Positions 28,069 through 36,419 of a stretch of 64,000 nt of DNA are shown here, piece after piece (position 1 is the stretch's first letter; every line of letters begins with the position of its first letter). Below the pieces are notes generated by a model, which had not been told where the DNA came from, ran no database searches, and was given only the letters and a program-made list of their open reading frames with translations. The stretch covers positions 1 through 64,000 of the forward strand of contig NZ_CABEHV010000004.1 of assembly GCF_901542415.1 (NCBI RefSeq), written 5' to 3'. Made by a program: the position numbers and the translations under genes. This DNA comes from Streptococcus mitis (GTDB lineage Bacteria; Bacillota; Bacilli; Lactobacillales; Streptococcaceae).

Positions 28069-28797
28069 ATGAAAATTTTAATCCCAACAGCAAAAGAAAT
28101 GAACACAGATTTGCCAAGTATTGAAGTCGCTCCTTTAAAATCAGAAAGTCAGGCTGTGCTGGATGTCTTGGCTCTCTATTCTTCTAGTCAATTGGAGAGT
28201 TTTTACAAAGTTTCAGCCGAGAAGGCAGTGGAGGAATTTCAACATATCCAAGCTTTGAAAAGGCAAACTGCTCAACACTATCCAGCTCTGAAACTTTTTG
28301 ATGGGCTTATGTATCGCCATATCAAGCGAGACAAACTGACCGAGGTAGAACAAGCCTATCTTGAAAATCATGTATTTATTACTTCGGCTTTGTACGGAGT
28401 CGTACCAGCCTTGTCACCTATGGCCCCTCACCGTTTGGATTTTTTGATGAAGTTAAAAGTCGCTGGTAAGACTTTGAAGAATCATTGGAAGACAGCCTAC
28501 GATGAAGCTCTGAAGCTGGAAGAAGTGATTTTCTCTCTCTTGTCGTCCGAGTTTGAGACTGTATTTTCTAAGGAAATCAGAGAAAAAATGGTGACCTTCA
28601 AATTCATGGAGGATAGAGGTGGTCAGCTGAAGATTCATTCAACTATTTCTAAGAAAGCGCGTGGTGCCTTCCTAACGTCTCTGATAGAAAATCAAGTACA
28701 GACGGTAGAAGAAGCTCGTCGCTTAAGCTTTACAGGATTTGTTTACAGAGAAGACCTGTCCCAACCACAGGAATTGGTTTTTGTAAAGGAAGTATAG
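28069..28797 (+). CDS. yaaA: Peroxide stress protein YaaA
   Basis: DUF328 protein that lowers free iron under H2O2 stress in E. coli and binds DNA. It has 242 residues. Family features: MKILIPTAKEM start, the conserved PALKLFDGLMYRHI region, and a late KKARGAFLTSLI block. No ribosome binding site precedes the ATG; the promoter is directly upstream, predicting a leaderless mRNA. Oxidative stress genes elsewhere in the window (dpr, mntE) make the role plausible. Confidence 0.9.
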   Translation: MKILIPTAKEMNTDLPSIEVAPLKSESQAVLDVLALYSSSQLESFYKVSAEKAVEEFQHIQALKRQTAQHYPALKLFDGLMYRHIKRDKLTEVEQAYLENHVFITSALYGVVPALSPMAPHRLDFLMKLKVAGKTLKNHWKTAYDEALKLEEVIFSLLSSEFETVFSKEIREKMVTFKFMEDRGGQLKIHSTISKKARGAFLTSLIENQVQTVEEARRLSFTGFVYREDLSQPQELVFVKEV

Positions 28798-28856
28798 AAA
28801 TCAGATATTTTGTATTTGGCAATATGTATCATCAGCTATTTTAGTTTATAAATGAG

Positions 28857-28914
28857 AAAAAAGCGAACAAGCTAGTCTTCTGAGTGTCAGAAAAGTAGTC
28901 TTGTTCGCTTTTAT
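28857..28914. terminator. Bidirectional terminator between yaaA and flavin reductase
   Basis: AAAAGCGAACAAG ... CTTGTTCGCTTTT stem, extended inside by paired CTTCTGA/TCAGAAAAG. It serves the two convergent genes. Confidence 0.85.
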
Positions 28915-28922
28915 TATGTTAG

Positions 28923-29471
28923 TTACTTGATCGCATTGACCAAGTCTTCCGCTTGTTTTTCAAGTGAGTTTAGGACTGATTCTTCGAGAACCAATTTTCC
29001 GTCTGCCCAAGCAGAGTCATTGACACGTGCAGCAGTGAAATCACCAACGACTTGTGTACGGATAAATGGCAAGAGATCTTTGTAAATAGCGAAGAGTTGA
29101 TCGTGACCGGCATTAGCTACAGATGATACGGTGACAAACTTGTCTTGAAGGGCAGAAGCACCACGTGTATCAGACAAGTCAAGGGCACGAGATAGCCAGT
29201 CAAGCAAATTTTTCACTGTTCCAGGGATAGAGAAGTTGTAGACTGGAGAGAAGATCCAGATAGCATCCGCAGCGAAAACCGCTTCACGAGCAGCAGCTAC
29301 AGCTGGGTGAGTTGGAACTTCTAAATCTTGGCTGAAGAGAGGAAGAGTTGAATAATCAAGGTAGCTAACTTCTGCTTGACCATCAAGTGCTTTCTCAGCT
29401 TCGAGAGCCATTTGGTGGTTAAAAGAACCTTGACGTAGTGATCCGACGATAAATAATACTTTTTTAGACAT
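28923..29471 (-). CDS. NADPH-dependent FMN reductase / azoreductase-like flavoprotein
   Basis: Flavodoxin-fold reductase, 182 residues. FMN phosphate-loop motif GSLRQGSFNHQMA is near the N-terminus and SPVYNFSIPGTVKNLLDWL is the typical NADPH-dependent FMN reductase block. ATG 29471 is preceded by AAGGAGACAC (minus strand). Substrate cannot be told from sequence; quinone, azo or chromate reductase are family options. Confidence 0.85.
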   Translation of the reverse strand: MSKKVLFIVGSLRQGSFNHQMALEAEKALDGQAEVSYLDYSTLPLFSQDLEVPTHPAVAAAREAVFAADAIWIFSPVYNFSIPGTVKNLLDWLSRALDLSDTRGASALQDKFVTVSSVANAGHDQLFAIYKDLLPFIRTQVVGDFTAARVNDSAWADGKLVLEESVLNSLEKQAEDLVNAIK

Positions 29472-29620
29472 GATGTGTCTCCTTTTTCTTAAATTTTCGA
29501 GAACTCTCTCGTTGTTATAAAACATATTACAACAAAACAAAAGGACTTGCAAGAAATTTGCTCAAAGATAATTAAAACTATAAAATTGCCGAAACTCTAG
29601 TCACTTGCTACTGGAATGCA

Positions 29621-29639
29621 TTTGATTTTCGAAGAGTAT
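29621..29639 (-). repeat. BOX end remnant
   Basis: TTTGATTTTCGAAGAGTAT equals the terminal 19 bases of the reversed BOX copy at 39244-39347. No other box module is seen, so this is a solo end or decayed copy. Confidence 0.5.
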
Positions 29640-29651
29640 TCTAACATTCTC

Positions 29652-29680
29652 TTGTAATATGATGACATAAGTGCTAAAAT
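29652..29680 (+). promoter_or_regulatory. Promoter upstream of the MFS gene
   Basis: TTGTAA, 17-base spacer, TAAAAT with TGC (extended -10). It directly follows the BOX remnant and would give a leader of about 170 nt before the MFS start. I see no clear structure or ORF in that leader. Confidence 0.5.
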
Positions 29681-29859
29681 AAACAAGAAAACTCGCAATA
29701 GAAACCGCAGAACAGCTATTTTCCGGTATCATTTCATAAACAATTAAACGAAAATAATGGCATTTCAAGAATGCTTCTAAAAGGGGTGGAGATCATGTAA
29801 GGCACAGATTAACAAGTGACGGACAAAAGAAATAATAATACACTTGTTAAGGAGAAAAG

Positions 29860-31056
29860 ATGTTAATAAGAAATTATCGGAAAAATATTGGCCTGATGGC
29901 CGGAGTTGAGTTTTTTGCATTTCTAGGGATTACCAGTTTTTGGATTCTCTTTCTCAGTCAAAACGGCATGTCTCTTTGGCAGATTGGACTTCTGGAGAGT
30001 ATTTTTCATACGACCAGTCTTCTCTGTGAAATTCCATCTGGTATGTTAGCTGACCGCTATTCCTATAAGACCAACCTTTATTTAAGTCGTATAGCAGGAA
30101 TTGTGTCTTCTATTCTCATGTTGGCTGGGCAAGGAAATTTTTGGATTTATGCACTAGCTATGGCGGTAAGTGCCTTGTCTTATAATTTTGATTCAGGCAC
30201 AAGCGCAGCAATGGTTTATGATTCAGCCGTGGAAGCTGGACTCAAGAAGCGTTACTTATCTATTTCAAGTTTTATGTCAGGAGTAGCAGAAGGAACTCGG
30301 TCTTTGGGGACAGTGTTGGCGGGATTTTTTGTCCATGGTCAATTGCACCTGACCTACTATATCATGATTGCGACTTCTATCATAGTTCTTTTCCTGATTT
30401 GGATGCTGAAAGAACCAAGTGTCAAGGTAGAAAAAGCTGATAGTGTGACCATGAAACAAATTATTTGGACTGTTAAGGATGAGTTGAAGCGAAATCCCAT
30501 GCTGTTCAACTGGATGATTTTGTCTCAGATTGTCGGAACACTCATGTGCATGTTTTATTTTTACTATCAAAATCAGTTACCAGATTTAAGTGGTTGGCAA
30601 ATTTCAGCAGTTATGCTACTTGGTAGTCTCTTAAATATCGTCGCAGTCTATCTAGCGAGTAAGATTGGAAAGAACTATGCTGCCTTGAAGCTTTTCCCTA
30701 TCCTCGTGCTGCTGACTGGCGTCACCTATATGTTGTCCTACTTTGGAACACCTCTAATCTATATTTTGGTCTATTTGATTAGTAATGCTCTATATGCTCT
30801 TTTTCAGCCGATTTTTGACAATGATTTGCAAGAGCGGCTCCCAAGTGAAGTAAGGGCAACCATGCTGAGTGTCTACTCTATGATGTTTAGCCTGAGTATG
30901 ATTGTGTTTTTCCCACTGACAGGTTGGTTGATTGACCATTTAGGATTTGTAGTAACATTTCTTTATCTAGGCTTCTTTTTAGTCATGATTAGTCTTCTAC
31001 TGCCTGTCTTTTTAGGAAAAATGGCTAAAAGAATGGATGATAAAGTGATTCTATAG
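29860..31056 (+). CDS. MFS transporter
   Basis: Major facilitator superfamily permease, 398 residues, about 12 hydrophobic segments. The loop 2-3 signature is IPSGMLADRYSYKTN. A central loop of charged residues separates the two halves (EPSVKVEKADSV). AAGGAG precedes the ATG. Substrate unknown; similar proteins are annotated as drug or macrolide-type efflux, which the sequence alone does not support here. Confidence 0.85.
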   Translation: MLIRNYRKNIGLMAGVEFFAFLGITSFWILFLSQNGMSLWQIGLLESIFHTTSLLCEIPSGMLADRYSYKTNLYLSRIAGIVSSILMLAGQGNFWIYALAMAVSALSYNFDSGTSAAMVYDSAVEAGLKKRYLSISSFMSGVAEGTRSLGTVLAGFFVHGQLHLTYYIMIATSIIVLFLIWMLKEPSVKVEKADSVTMKQIIWTVKDELKRNPMLFNWMILSQIVGTLMCMFYFYYQNQLPDLSGWQISAVMLLGSLLNIVAVYLASKIGKNYAALKLFPILVLLTGVTYMLSYFGTPLIYILVYLISNALYALFQPIFDNDLQERLPSEVRATMLSVYSMMFSLSMIVFFPLTGWLIDHLGFVVTFLYLGFFLVMISLLLPVFLGKMAKRMDDKVIL

Positions 31057-31071
31057 ATTAAAAAACTTACG

Positions 31072-31100
31072 AAAACTTGAGTGTCAAGCTCAGGTTTTTT
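31072..31100 (+). terminator. Terminator after MFS gene
   Basis: AAAACTTGAG ... CTCAGGTTTTTT with one G-T pair. Confidence 0.75.
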
Positions 31101-31196
31101 AATAGGTTGATTTTGGAGCTGTCTTTACTTTTCTTGCTCGGTTTTAATCAAGAAAAATCTGTTTCCTTTGAAGGAAGAAATAGAATTGGTTTCTTA

Positions 31197-31347
31197 TACT
31201 CAATGAAAATCAAAGAGCAAACTAGGAAGCAAGCCGCAGGTTGCTCAAAGCACAGCTTTGAGGTTGCAGATAGAACTGACGAAGTCAGTAACCATATCTA
31301 CGGCAAGGCGAAGCTGACAAAGTTTGAATTGGATTTTCGCAGAGTAT
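31197..31347 (-). repeat. BOX element (A-B-C, full)
   Basis: 151 bases, read as C-B-A on the plus strand, from TACTCAATGAAAATC to TTTCGCAGAGTAT. It contains CTACGGCAAGGCGAAGCTGAC (near-match to the BOX-A1R primer) and a boxB module GAACTGACGAAGTCAGTAACC. It is the only copy in the window with boxB. Confidence 0.92.
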
Positions 31348-31359
31348 TCTTATATTCAC

Positions 31360-31388
31360 TTGTAATAAAGCCTAATAGATGGTAAAAT
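31360..31388 (+). promoter_or_regulatory. Promoter with probable leaderless start
   Basis: TTGTAA, 17-base spacer, TAAAAT preceded by TGG. Six bases (AGACGA) lie between the -10 and the GTG start at 31395. Confidence 0.6.
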
Positions 31389-31394
31389 AGACGA

Positions 31395-31883
31395 GTGAAA
31401 AAAAGACAAAACAAAGCAAAAAATAATCTACTGTGGCAGTATGGTCTAGGGATGACGATTTTGTTTGTGGTTATCAGTGCTTCCTTTCTGTATCTGGTGT
31501 TTTTGGGGATGAAACCCTATCAAACTGCTAAAAGTGAAGGAGAAAAATTAGCTCAGCAGTATGCAGGATTAGAGCAGGCTGATCAGGTTGACTTATACAA
31601 TGGCTTAGAATCCTATTACAGCGTTCTTGGTCGCAATAAAAAACAAGAATCACTTGCTGTCCTGATTGGAAAAGATGACCATAAGATTTACGTTTATCAG
31701 CTAAATCAGGGTGTTTCACAAGAAAAAGCAGAAGCTCTTTCTAAGGAAAAAGGAGCTGGCGAGATTGACAAGATTACCTTTGGCCGTTATCAAGATAAGC
31801 CAATTTGGGAAGTCAAGTCAGGAACTGATTTTTATCTAGTAGATTTTGAAACAGGAGCATTGGTCAATAAGGAGGGCCTATGA
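31395..31883 (+). CDS. Membrane-anchored DUF5590/YpmB-like protein
   Basis: 162 residues: basic N-terminus, one membrane segment (about 14-37), then an extracellular PepSY-like domain with DKPIWEVKSGTDFYLVDFETG. YpmB-like proteins with this arrangement are often next to an aspartate aminotransferase and asnS in Firmicutes, as here. The GTG start has no ribosome binding site but sits 6 bases after an extended -10, predicting a leaderless message. The end overlaps the aminotransferase start by 4 bases. Confidence 0.8.
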   Translation: MKKRQNKAKNNLLWQYGLGMTILFVVISASFLYLVFLGMKPYQTAKSEGEKLAQQYAGLEQADQVDLYNGLESYYSVLGRNKKQESLAVLIGKDDHKIYVYQLNQGVSQEKAEALSKEKGAGEIDKITFGRYQDKPIWEVKSGTDFYLVDFETGALVNKEGL

Positions 31884-33058
31884 AACTATCCAACCGTGTT
31901 TTAGAAATGGAAGAAAGTGTAACCTTGGCTGCTGGAGCTCGTGCCAAAACACTCAAGGCTGAGGGCAGAGATATTTTGTCTCTAACCTTAGGTGAGCCAG
32001 ATTTCACTACTCCCAAGAATATCCAAGATGCCGCCATTGCATCGATTCAAGATGGGCGTGCTTCTTTTTATACAGTAACCTCAGGCCTGCCAGAACTCAA
32101 GGCAGCGGTCAATACTTACTTTGAACGCTTTTACGGTTATTCTGTAGCGCCAAATCAAGTGACAGTCGCTGCGGGAGCCAAATTTTCTCTCTATACCTTC
32201 TTTATGGCTGTGGTCAATCCAGGTGATGAAGTGATCATCCCAACCCCTTACTGGGTCAGCTATGGAGATCAAGTCAAGATGGCAGAGGGCGTTCCAGTCT
32301 TTGTTCTTGCTAAGGAAGACAATCATTTTAAGGTAACCGTAGAGCAGTTGGAAGCAGCTCGCACTGACAAGACCAAGGTTTTGGTGTTGAATTCGCCATC
32401 TAACCCCACAGGTATGATTTACACCCGTGAGGAACTCTTGGCAATCGGAAACTGGGCTGTAGAAAAGGATATTCTCATCCTAGCAGATGATATCTATGGT
32501 CGCTTGGTCTATAATGGTCATGAGTTCACACCGATTTCTAGCCTATCGGAAGCGATTCGCAAGCAAACAGTGGTCATCAATGGTGTGTCTAAAACCTATG
32601 CTATGACTGGTTGGCGGATTGGTTATGCTGTCGGTGAAGCAGACATTATCGCTGCCATGTCCAAGATTGCAGGTCAAACAACCTCGAATCCGTCAGCAGT
32701 AGCCCAATATGCAGCAGTTGAGGCTCTATTAGGTGAACAAGATACTGTAGAAAGCATGCGTCAGGCTTTTGAAGAACGTCTCAATACCATTTATCCCCTT
32801 CTTGCAGAAGTGCCAGGATTTGAAGTGGTCAAACCGCAAGGAGCCTTCTACCTCTTCCCAAATGTCAAAAAGGCCATGGAGATGAAAGGCTATACAGATG
32901 TGACAGAATTTACAACCGCTATCTTAGAAGAAGCTGAAGTAGCCTTGGTAACAGGAGCAGGCTTTGGAGCGCCAGAAAATGTCCGCCTCAGCTATGCGAC
33001 AGACCTAGACACGCTTAAAGAAGCAGTTAAACGCTTGAAAGTATTTATGGAAAAATAA
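31880..33058 (+). CDS. Pyridoxal-phosphate aminotransferase (aspartate type)
   Basis: Class I/II aminotransferase, 392 residues. The PLP lysine lies in [16 protein letters not shown]; substrate and cofactor residues are in [20 protein letters not shown] and [12 protein letters not shown]. This is probably an aspartate aminotransferase, consistent with asparaginyl-tRNA synthetase 16 bases downstream. AGGAGG is inside the end of the preceding gene. Confidence 0.93.
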   Translation: MKLSNRVLEMEESVTLAAGARAKTLKAEGRDILSLTLGEPDFTTPKNIQDAAIASIQDGRASFYTVTSGLPELKAAVNTYFERFYGYSVAPNQVTVAAGAKFSLYTFFMAVVNPGDEVIIPTPYWVSYGDQVKMAEGVPVFVLAKEDNHFKVTVEQLEAARTDKTKVLVLNSPSNPTGMIYTREELLAIGNWAVEKDILILADDIYGRLVYNGHEFTPISSLSEAIRKQTVVINGVSKTYAMTGWRIGYAVGEADIIAAMSKIAGQTTSNPSAVAQYAAVEALLGEQDTVESMRQAFEERLNTIYPLLAEVPGFEVVKPQGAFYLFPNVKKAMEMKGYTDVTEFTTAILEEAEVALVTGAGFGAPENVRLSYATDLDTLKEAVKRLKVFMEK

Positions 33059-33074
33059 AAGAAAAGGAAAAATA

Positions 33075-34418
33075 ATGACAAAACGTGTAACGATTATTGA
33101 TGTAAAAGACTATGTTGGTCAGGAAGTGACGATTGGGGCTTGGGTTGCCAATAAATCAGGAAAAGGAAAAATTGCCTTTTTGCAATTGCGTGACGGAACA
33201 GCCTTTTTCCAAGGTGTAGCCTTTAAACCAAACTTTGTAGAAAAATTTGGTGAAGAAGTAGGAGCTGAAAAGTTTGATGTTATCAAACGCTTGAGTCAAG
33301 AAACGTCTGTTTATGTGACAGGTATTGTCAAAGAAGACGAACGTTCTAAGTTTGGCTATGAGCTGGATATTACAGACATCGAAGTAATCGGTGAATCTCA
33401 AGACTACCCAATCACACCAAAAGAACACGGGACAGACTTCTTGATGGACAACCGTCACTTGTGGCTCCGTTCTCGTAAGCAAGTAGCGGTGATGCAAATT
33501 CGTAACGCGATTATCTATGCAACTTATGAGTTTTTTGACAAGAACGGCTTCATGAAGTTTGATAGCCCAATTCTTTCAGGAAATGCAGCAGAAGATTCAA
33601 CAGAACTCTTTGAAACTGACTACTTCGGAACGCCAGCTTATTTGAGCCAGTCAGGTCAGCTTTACCTAGAAGCAGGTGCTATGGCCCTTGGTCGTGTCTT
33701 TGACTTTGGTCCAGTATTCCGTGCTGAAAAATCAAAAACACGCCGTCACTTGACTGAGTTCTGGATGATGGACGCAGAGTATTCATACTTGACACACGAC
33801 GAGTCACTTGACTTGCAAGAAGCTTATGTAAAAGCTCTTCTTCAAGGTGTTCTTGACCGGGCGCCTCAAGCCTTGGAAACCTTGGAACGTGATACTGAGC
33901 TTTTGAAACGCTATATTGCAGAGCCATTCAAACGCATCACTTACGATCAAGCAATTGACCTCTTGCAAGAACATGAAAATGATGAAGACGCTGACTACGA
34001 GCATCTTGAGCATGGAGATGACTTTGGTTCACCACATGAAACTTGGATTTCAAACCACTTTGGTGTGCCAACTTTTGTTATGAACTATCCAGCAGCCATC
34101 AAGGCCTTCTACATGAAACCAGTTCCTGGAAATCCAGAGCGCGTGCTTTGTGCAGACTTGCTTGCCCCAGAAGGTTACGGAGAAATCATCGGTGGATCTA
34201 TGCGTGAGGAAGACTACGATGCATTAGTTGCTAAGATGGATGAACTTGGCATGGATCGTACTGAGTATGAATTCTACCTTGATCTTCGTAAATACGGTAC
34301 AGTACCACACGGAGGATTTGGTATTGGTATTGAGCGTATGGTAACCTTCGCAGCAGGTACAAAACACATCCGTGAAGCCATTCCGTTCCCACGTATGTTG
34401 CACCGTATCAAACCGTAA
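33075..34418 (+). CDS. asnS: Asparaginyl-tRNA synthetase
   Basis: Class II aminoacyl-tRNA synthetase, 447 residues, cytoplasmic. The OB-fold anticodon-binding domain covers about 1-115. Motif 2 is [21 protein letters not shown] and motif 3 [11 protein letters not shown]. The AspRS/AsnRS type is set as AsnRS by overall length and the absence of a GAD domain. Operon with the 31395 gene and the aminotransferase; a terminator follows. Confidence 0.97.
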   Translation: MTKRVTIIDVKDYVGQEVTIGAWVANKSGKGKIAFLQLRDGTAFFQGVAFKPNFVEKFGEEVGAEKFDVIKRLSQETSVYVTGIVKEDERSKFGYELDITDIEVIGESQDYPITPKEHGTDFLMDNRHLWLRSRKQVAVMQIRNAIIYATYEFFDKNGFMKFDSPILSGNAAEDSTELFETDYFGTPAYLSQSGQLYLEAGAMALGRVFDFGPVFRAEKSKTRRHLTEFWMMDAEYSYLTHDESLDLQEAYVKALLQGVLDRAPQALETLERDTELLKRYIAEPFKRITYDQAIDLLQEHENDEDADYEHLEHGDDFGSPHETWISNHFGVPTFVMNYPAAIKAFYMKPVPGNPERVLCADLLAPEGYGEIIGGSMREEDYDALVAKMDELGMDRTEYEFYLDLRKYGTVPHGGFGIGIERMVTFAAGTKHIREAIPFPRMLHRIKP

Positions 34419-34425
34419 GAATAGG

Positions 34426-34448
34426 AAAACGCCCATGTGGCGTTTTTT
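34426..34448 (+). terminator. Terminator after asnS
   Basis: AAAACGCC-CATGT-GGCGTTTTTT. Confidence 0.9.
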
Positions 34449-34467
34449 CGCATTTCAGAGTTTTTAC

Positions 34468-34496
34468 TTGCGTAAAAAATTGTTTTCTAGTATAAT
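34468..34496 (+). promoter_or_regulatory. rpsF-ssb-rpsR promoter
   Basis: TTGCGT, 17-base spacer, TATAAT. Confidence 0.8.
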
Positions 34497-34503
34497 AGTT
34501 TAT

Positions 34504-34570
34504 TGTGAGCGAACCTCACTTACCCCTTGCAAAGTCTTGGGGTCATTAGACCAAAAGGAGGAACATATCA
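34504..34570 (+). promoter_or_regulatory. Candidate S6:S18 ribosomal protein leader
   Basis: Between promoter and rpsF the leader can form ACCCC/GGGGT and GGTC-ATTA-GACC hairpins right before AAAGGAGGA. In Firmicutes the S6-S18 complex binds an rpsF leader and represses the operon. The fold here was not modelled, so this is a position-based proposal. Confidence 0.45.
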
Positions 34571-34861
34571 ATGGCTAAATACGAAATTCTTTATATTATT
34601 CGTCCAAACATTGAAGAAGAAGCTAAAAACGCTTTGGTAGCACGTTTTGACTCTATTTTGACTGACAACGGTGCAACTGTTGTTGAATCAAAATCTTGGG
34701 AAAAACGTCGTCTTGCATACGAAATCAAAGATTTCCGTGAAGGACTTTACCACATCGTTAACGTTGAAGCAAACGACGATGCAGCTCTTAAAGAGTTTGA
34801 CCGTCTTTCAAAAATCAACGCTGACATTCTTCGTCACATGATCGTCAAAACTGACGCGTAA
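34571..34861 (+). CDS. rpsF: 30S ribosomal protein S6
   Basis: 96 residues; S6 signature [19 protein letters not shown] and [20 protein letters not shown]. Preceded by AAAGGAGGA. First gene of the rpsF-ssb-rpsR operon. Confidence 0.98.
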   Translation: MAKYEILYIIRPNIEEEAKNALVARFDSILTDNGATVVESKSWEKRRLAYEIKDFREGLYHIVNVEANDDAALKEFDRLSKINADILRHMIVKTDA

Positions 34862-34872
34862 GAAGGTAAACT

Positions 34873-35343
34873 ATGATTAACAATGTTGTACTTGTAGGGC
34901 GTATGACACGTGACGCTGAGTTGCGTTATACCCCATCAAATGTAGCAGTTGCGACTTTTACTCTTGCAGTAAACCGTACATTTAAGAGTCAAAATGGCGA
35001 ACGTGAGGCTGATTTTATCAATGTCGTTATGTGGCGTCAACAGGCTGAGAACCTTGCTAATTGGGCTAAAAAAGGCTCACTTATCGGGGTGACAGGTCGT
35101 ATCCAGACTCGTAGTTACGATAACCAGCAAGGACAACGTGTCTACGTGACAGAGGTCGTGGCTGAGAATTTCCAAATGTTGGAAAGCCGTAGTGTGCGTG
35201 AGGGTCACACAGGTGGAGCTTATTCTGCACCAACTGCAAACTATTCAGCGCCTACAAATTCAGTACCAGACTTTTCACGTGATGAAAATCCATTTGGAGC
35301 AACAAATCCGTTGGATATTTCAGATGATGATTTACCATTCTAA
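34873..35343 (+). CDS. ssb: Single-stranded DNA-binding protein
   Basis: 156 residues. The OB-fold begins [20 protein letters not shown] and includes [18 protein letters not shown] flexible linker follows, and the acidic C-terminal tip DISDDDLPF recruits replication and repair partners. It lies between rpsF and rpsR, the standard Firmicute arrangement, so this is the chromosomal replicative SSB. Confidence 0.98.
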   Translation: MINNVVLVGRMTRDAELRYTPSNVAVATFTLAVNRTFKSQNGEREADFINVVMWRQQAENLANWAKKGSLIGVTGRIQTRSYDNQQGQRVYVTEVVAENFQMLESRSVREGHTGGAYSAPTANYSAPTNSVPDFSRDENPFGATNPLDISDDDLPF

Positions 35344-35374
35344 TGGACAACTAAAATTATAAAGGAGAAAAAAC

Positions 35375-35614
35375 ATGGCTCAACAACGTCGTGGCGGATT
35401 CAAACGCCGTAAAAAAGTTGATTACATCGCAGCAAACAAAATTGAATATGTTGATTACAAAGATACTGAGCTTCTTAGCCGTTTCGTTTCAGAACGTGGG
35501 AAAATCCTTCCTCGTCGTGTAACAGGAACTTCAGCTAAAAACCAACGTAAAGTAACAACAGCTATCAAACGCGCTCGCGTAATGGCTTTGATGCCTTTCG
35601 TAAACGAAGATTAA
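35375..35614 (+). CDS. rpsR: 30S ribosomal protein S18
   Basis: 79 residues, very basic, with the S18 core [21 protein letters not shown] and [27 protein letters not shown] before ATG. Last gene of the operon, followed by a cluster of terminators. Confidence 0.98.
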   Translation: MAQQRRGGFKRRKKVDYIAANKIEYVDYKDTELLSRFVSERGKILPRRVTGTSAKNQRKVTTAIKRARVMALMPFVNED

Positions 35615-35641
35615 AAAAAGGGGTCCAGTGGACCTCTTTTT
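35614..35641 (+). terminator. Terminator 1 of a tandem array after rpsR
   Basis: A-rich sequence, AGGGGTCCA-GTGGACCTCT hairpin, TTTTT. Confidence 0.85.
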
Positions 35642-35669
35642 CATGAGCTCGGAAAAAAGAAAGCGAATG

Positions 35670-35692
35670 AAGACCCCGACGGGTCTTTTTTT
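35670..35692 (+). terminator. Terminator 2 of the array
   Basis: AAGACCC-CGAC-GGGTCTT followed by TTTTT, centred 50 bases after terminator 1. Confidence 0.8.
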
Positions 35693-35719
35693 CACGAGAC
35701 TTGAAATGAGAGAGCGAGT

Positions 35720-35742
35720 TGGGGTCCAGTGGACCTCTTTTT
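35720..35742 (+). terminator. Terminator 3 of the array
   Basis: GGGGTCCAGTGGACCTCTTTTT again, identical in its core to terminator 1 and another 50 bases on. A decayed fourth copy, GGATCTTTTTTCACGAG, lies at 35754-35770. Flanks CGAATGAAG / CGAGTTGGG and TTTTTCA-GAG recur, so the whole unit is repeated. Confidence 0.8.
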
Positions 35743-35836
35743 CAGACTCGGTTGGATCTTTTTTCACGAGATAGTTTTTTTCTGACTTTGGCGTGATATA
35801 ATGGTAATAGAAAGAGTAAAGGTGGGTAAGTCAAAG

Positions 35837-36340
35837 ATGAATTGTACGATTAGAAATATGATTAAGTCTGATATTGAATCCTTATCTCATGGATTTATGA
35901 ATCAAGGTTGGCCTGCTAGAGAAGAAATCTTAGCTAGCTATTTTTGGGAGCAAGCAAGTGGCGATAGAGAAGTCTTGGTAGCGACTATGAATGGAGTAGT
36001 GGCAGGTTATATTACCATTTTACCTTTGGTTAAACATGGTCCTTTTGCAGAAGTCTATCCAGAATTATCAGATTTTAATGTGTTTGAGCCTTTTCGAAAT
36101 CAAGGGGTTGGGAATCAACTGCTAGAAGAAGCAGAAAAACGAGTCAAGTTTGTTTCTAGTAAGGTCACTCTAGGTGTAGGTTTGCACTCGGGGTATGGTC
36201 CTGCCCAGAGATTGTATATCAAACGAGGATACATTCCAGATGGGACAGGTGTGTGGTATAGAAATAAACCGCTAGAAATGGGTGCAAGTTGTCAAAATGA
36301 TAATGATTTAGTTTTATACTTATCCAAGGACTTACAATAA
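35837..36340 (+). CDS. GNAT family N-acetyltransferase
   Basis: 167 residues from ATG 35837, which follows AAAGGTGGG at 11-12 bases; an in-frame ATG at 35801 overlaps the -10 (GATATAATGG) and is unlikely. The acetyl-CoA loop is FEPFRNQGVGNQLL and the C-terminal part has RLYIKRGYIPDG. Substrate unknown. Confidence 0.8.
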   Translation: MNCTIRNMIKSDIESLSHGFMNQGWPAREEILASYFWEQASGDREVLVATMNGVVAGYITILPLVKHGPFAEVYPELSDFNVFEPFRNQGVGNQLLEEAEKRVKFVSSKVTLGVGLHSGYGPAQRLYIKRGYIPDGTGVWYRNKPLEMGASCQNDNDLVLYLSKDLQ

Positions 36341-36419
36341 AACTGGAAACTTTTTGAAAATAGGGGATTTAGCTACTTTATGGTATAATGGAAAGAGTTA
36401 GATTGAAAGAGGTAGTGAG

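Noticed and set aside
29681..29859. Riboswitch or small ORF in the long leader before the MFS gene
   Set aside because: No conserved core, strong hairpin with T run or ribosome-bound ORF could be seen.
31077..31385. Open frame of 102 codons across the BOX element
   Set aside because: Most of it is BOX sequence ([10 protein letters not shown] type peptide), with no ribosome binding site; a by-product of the repeat.
35614..35770. CRISPR-like repeats
   Set aside because: Repeat units are terminator hairpins of 50 bp, with no spacer pattern.
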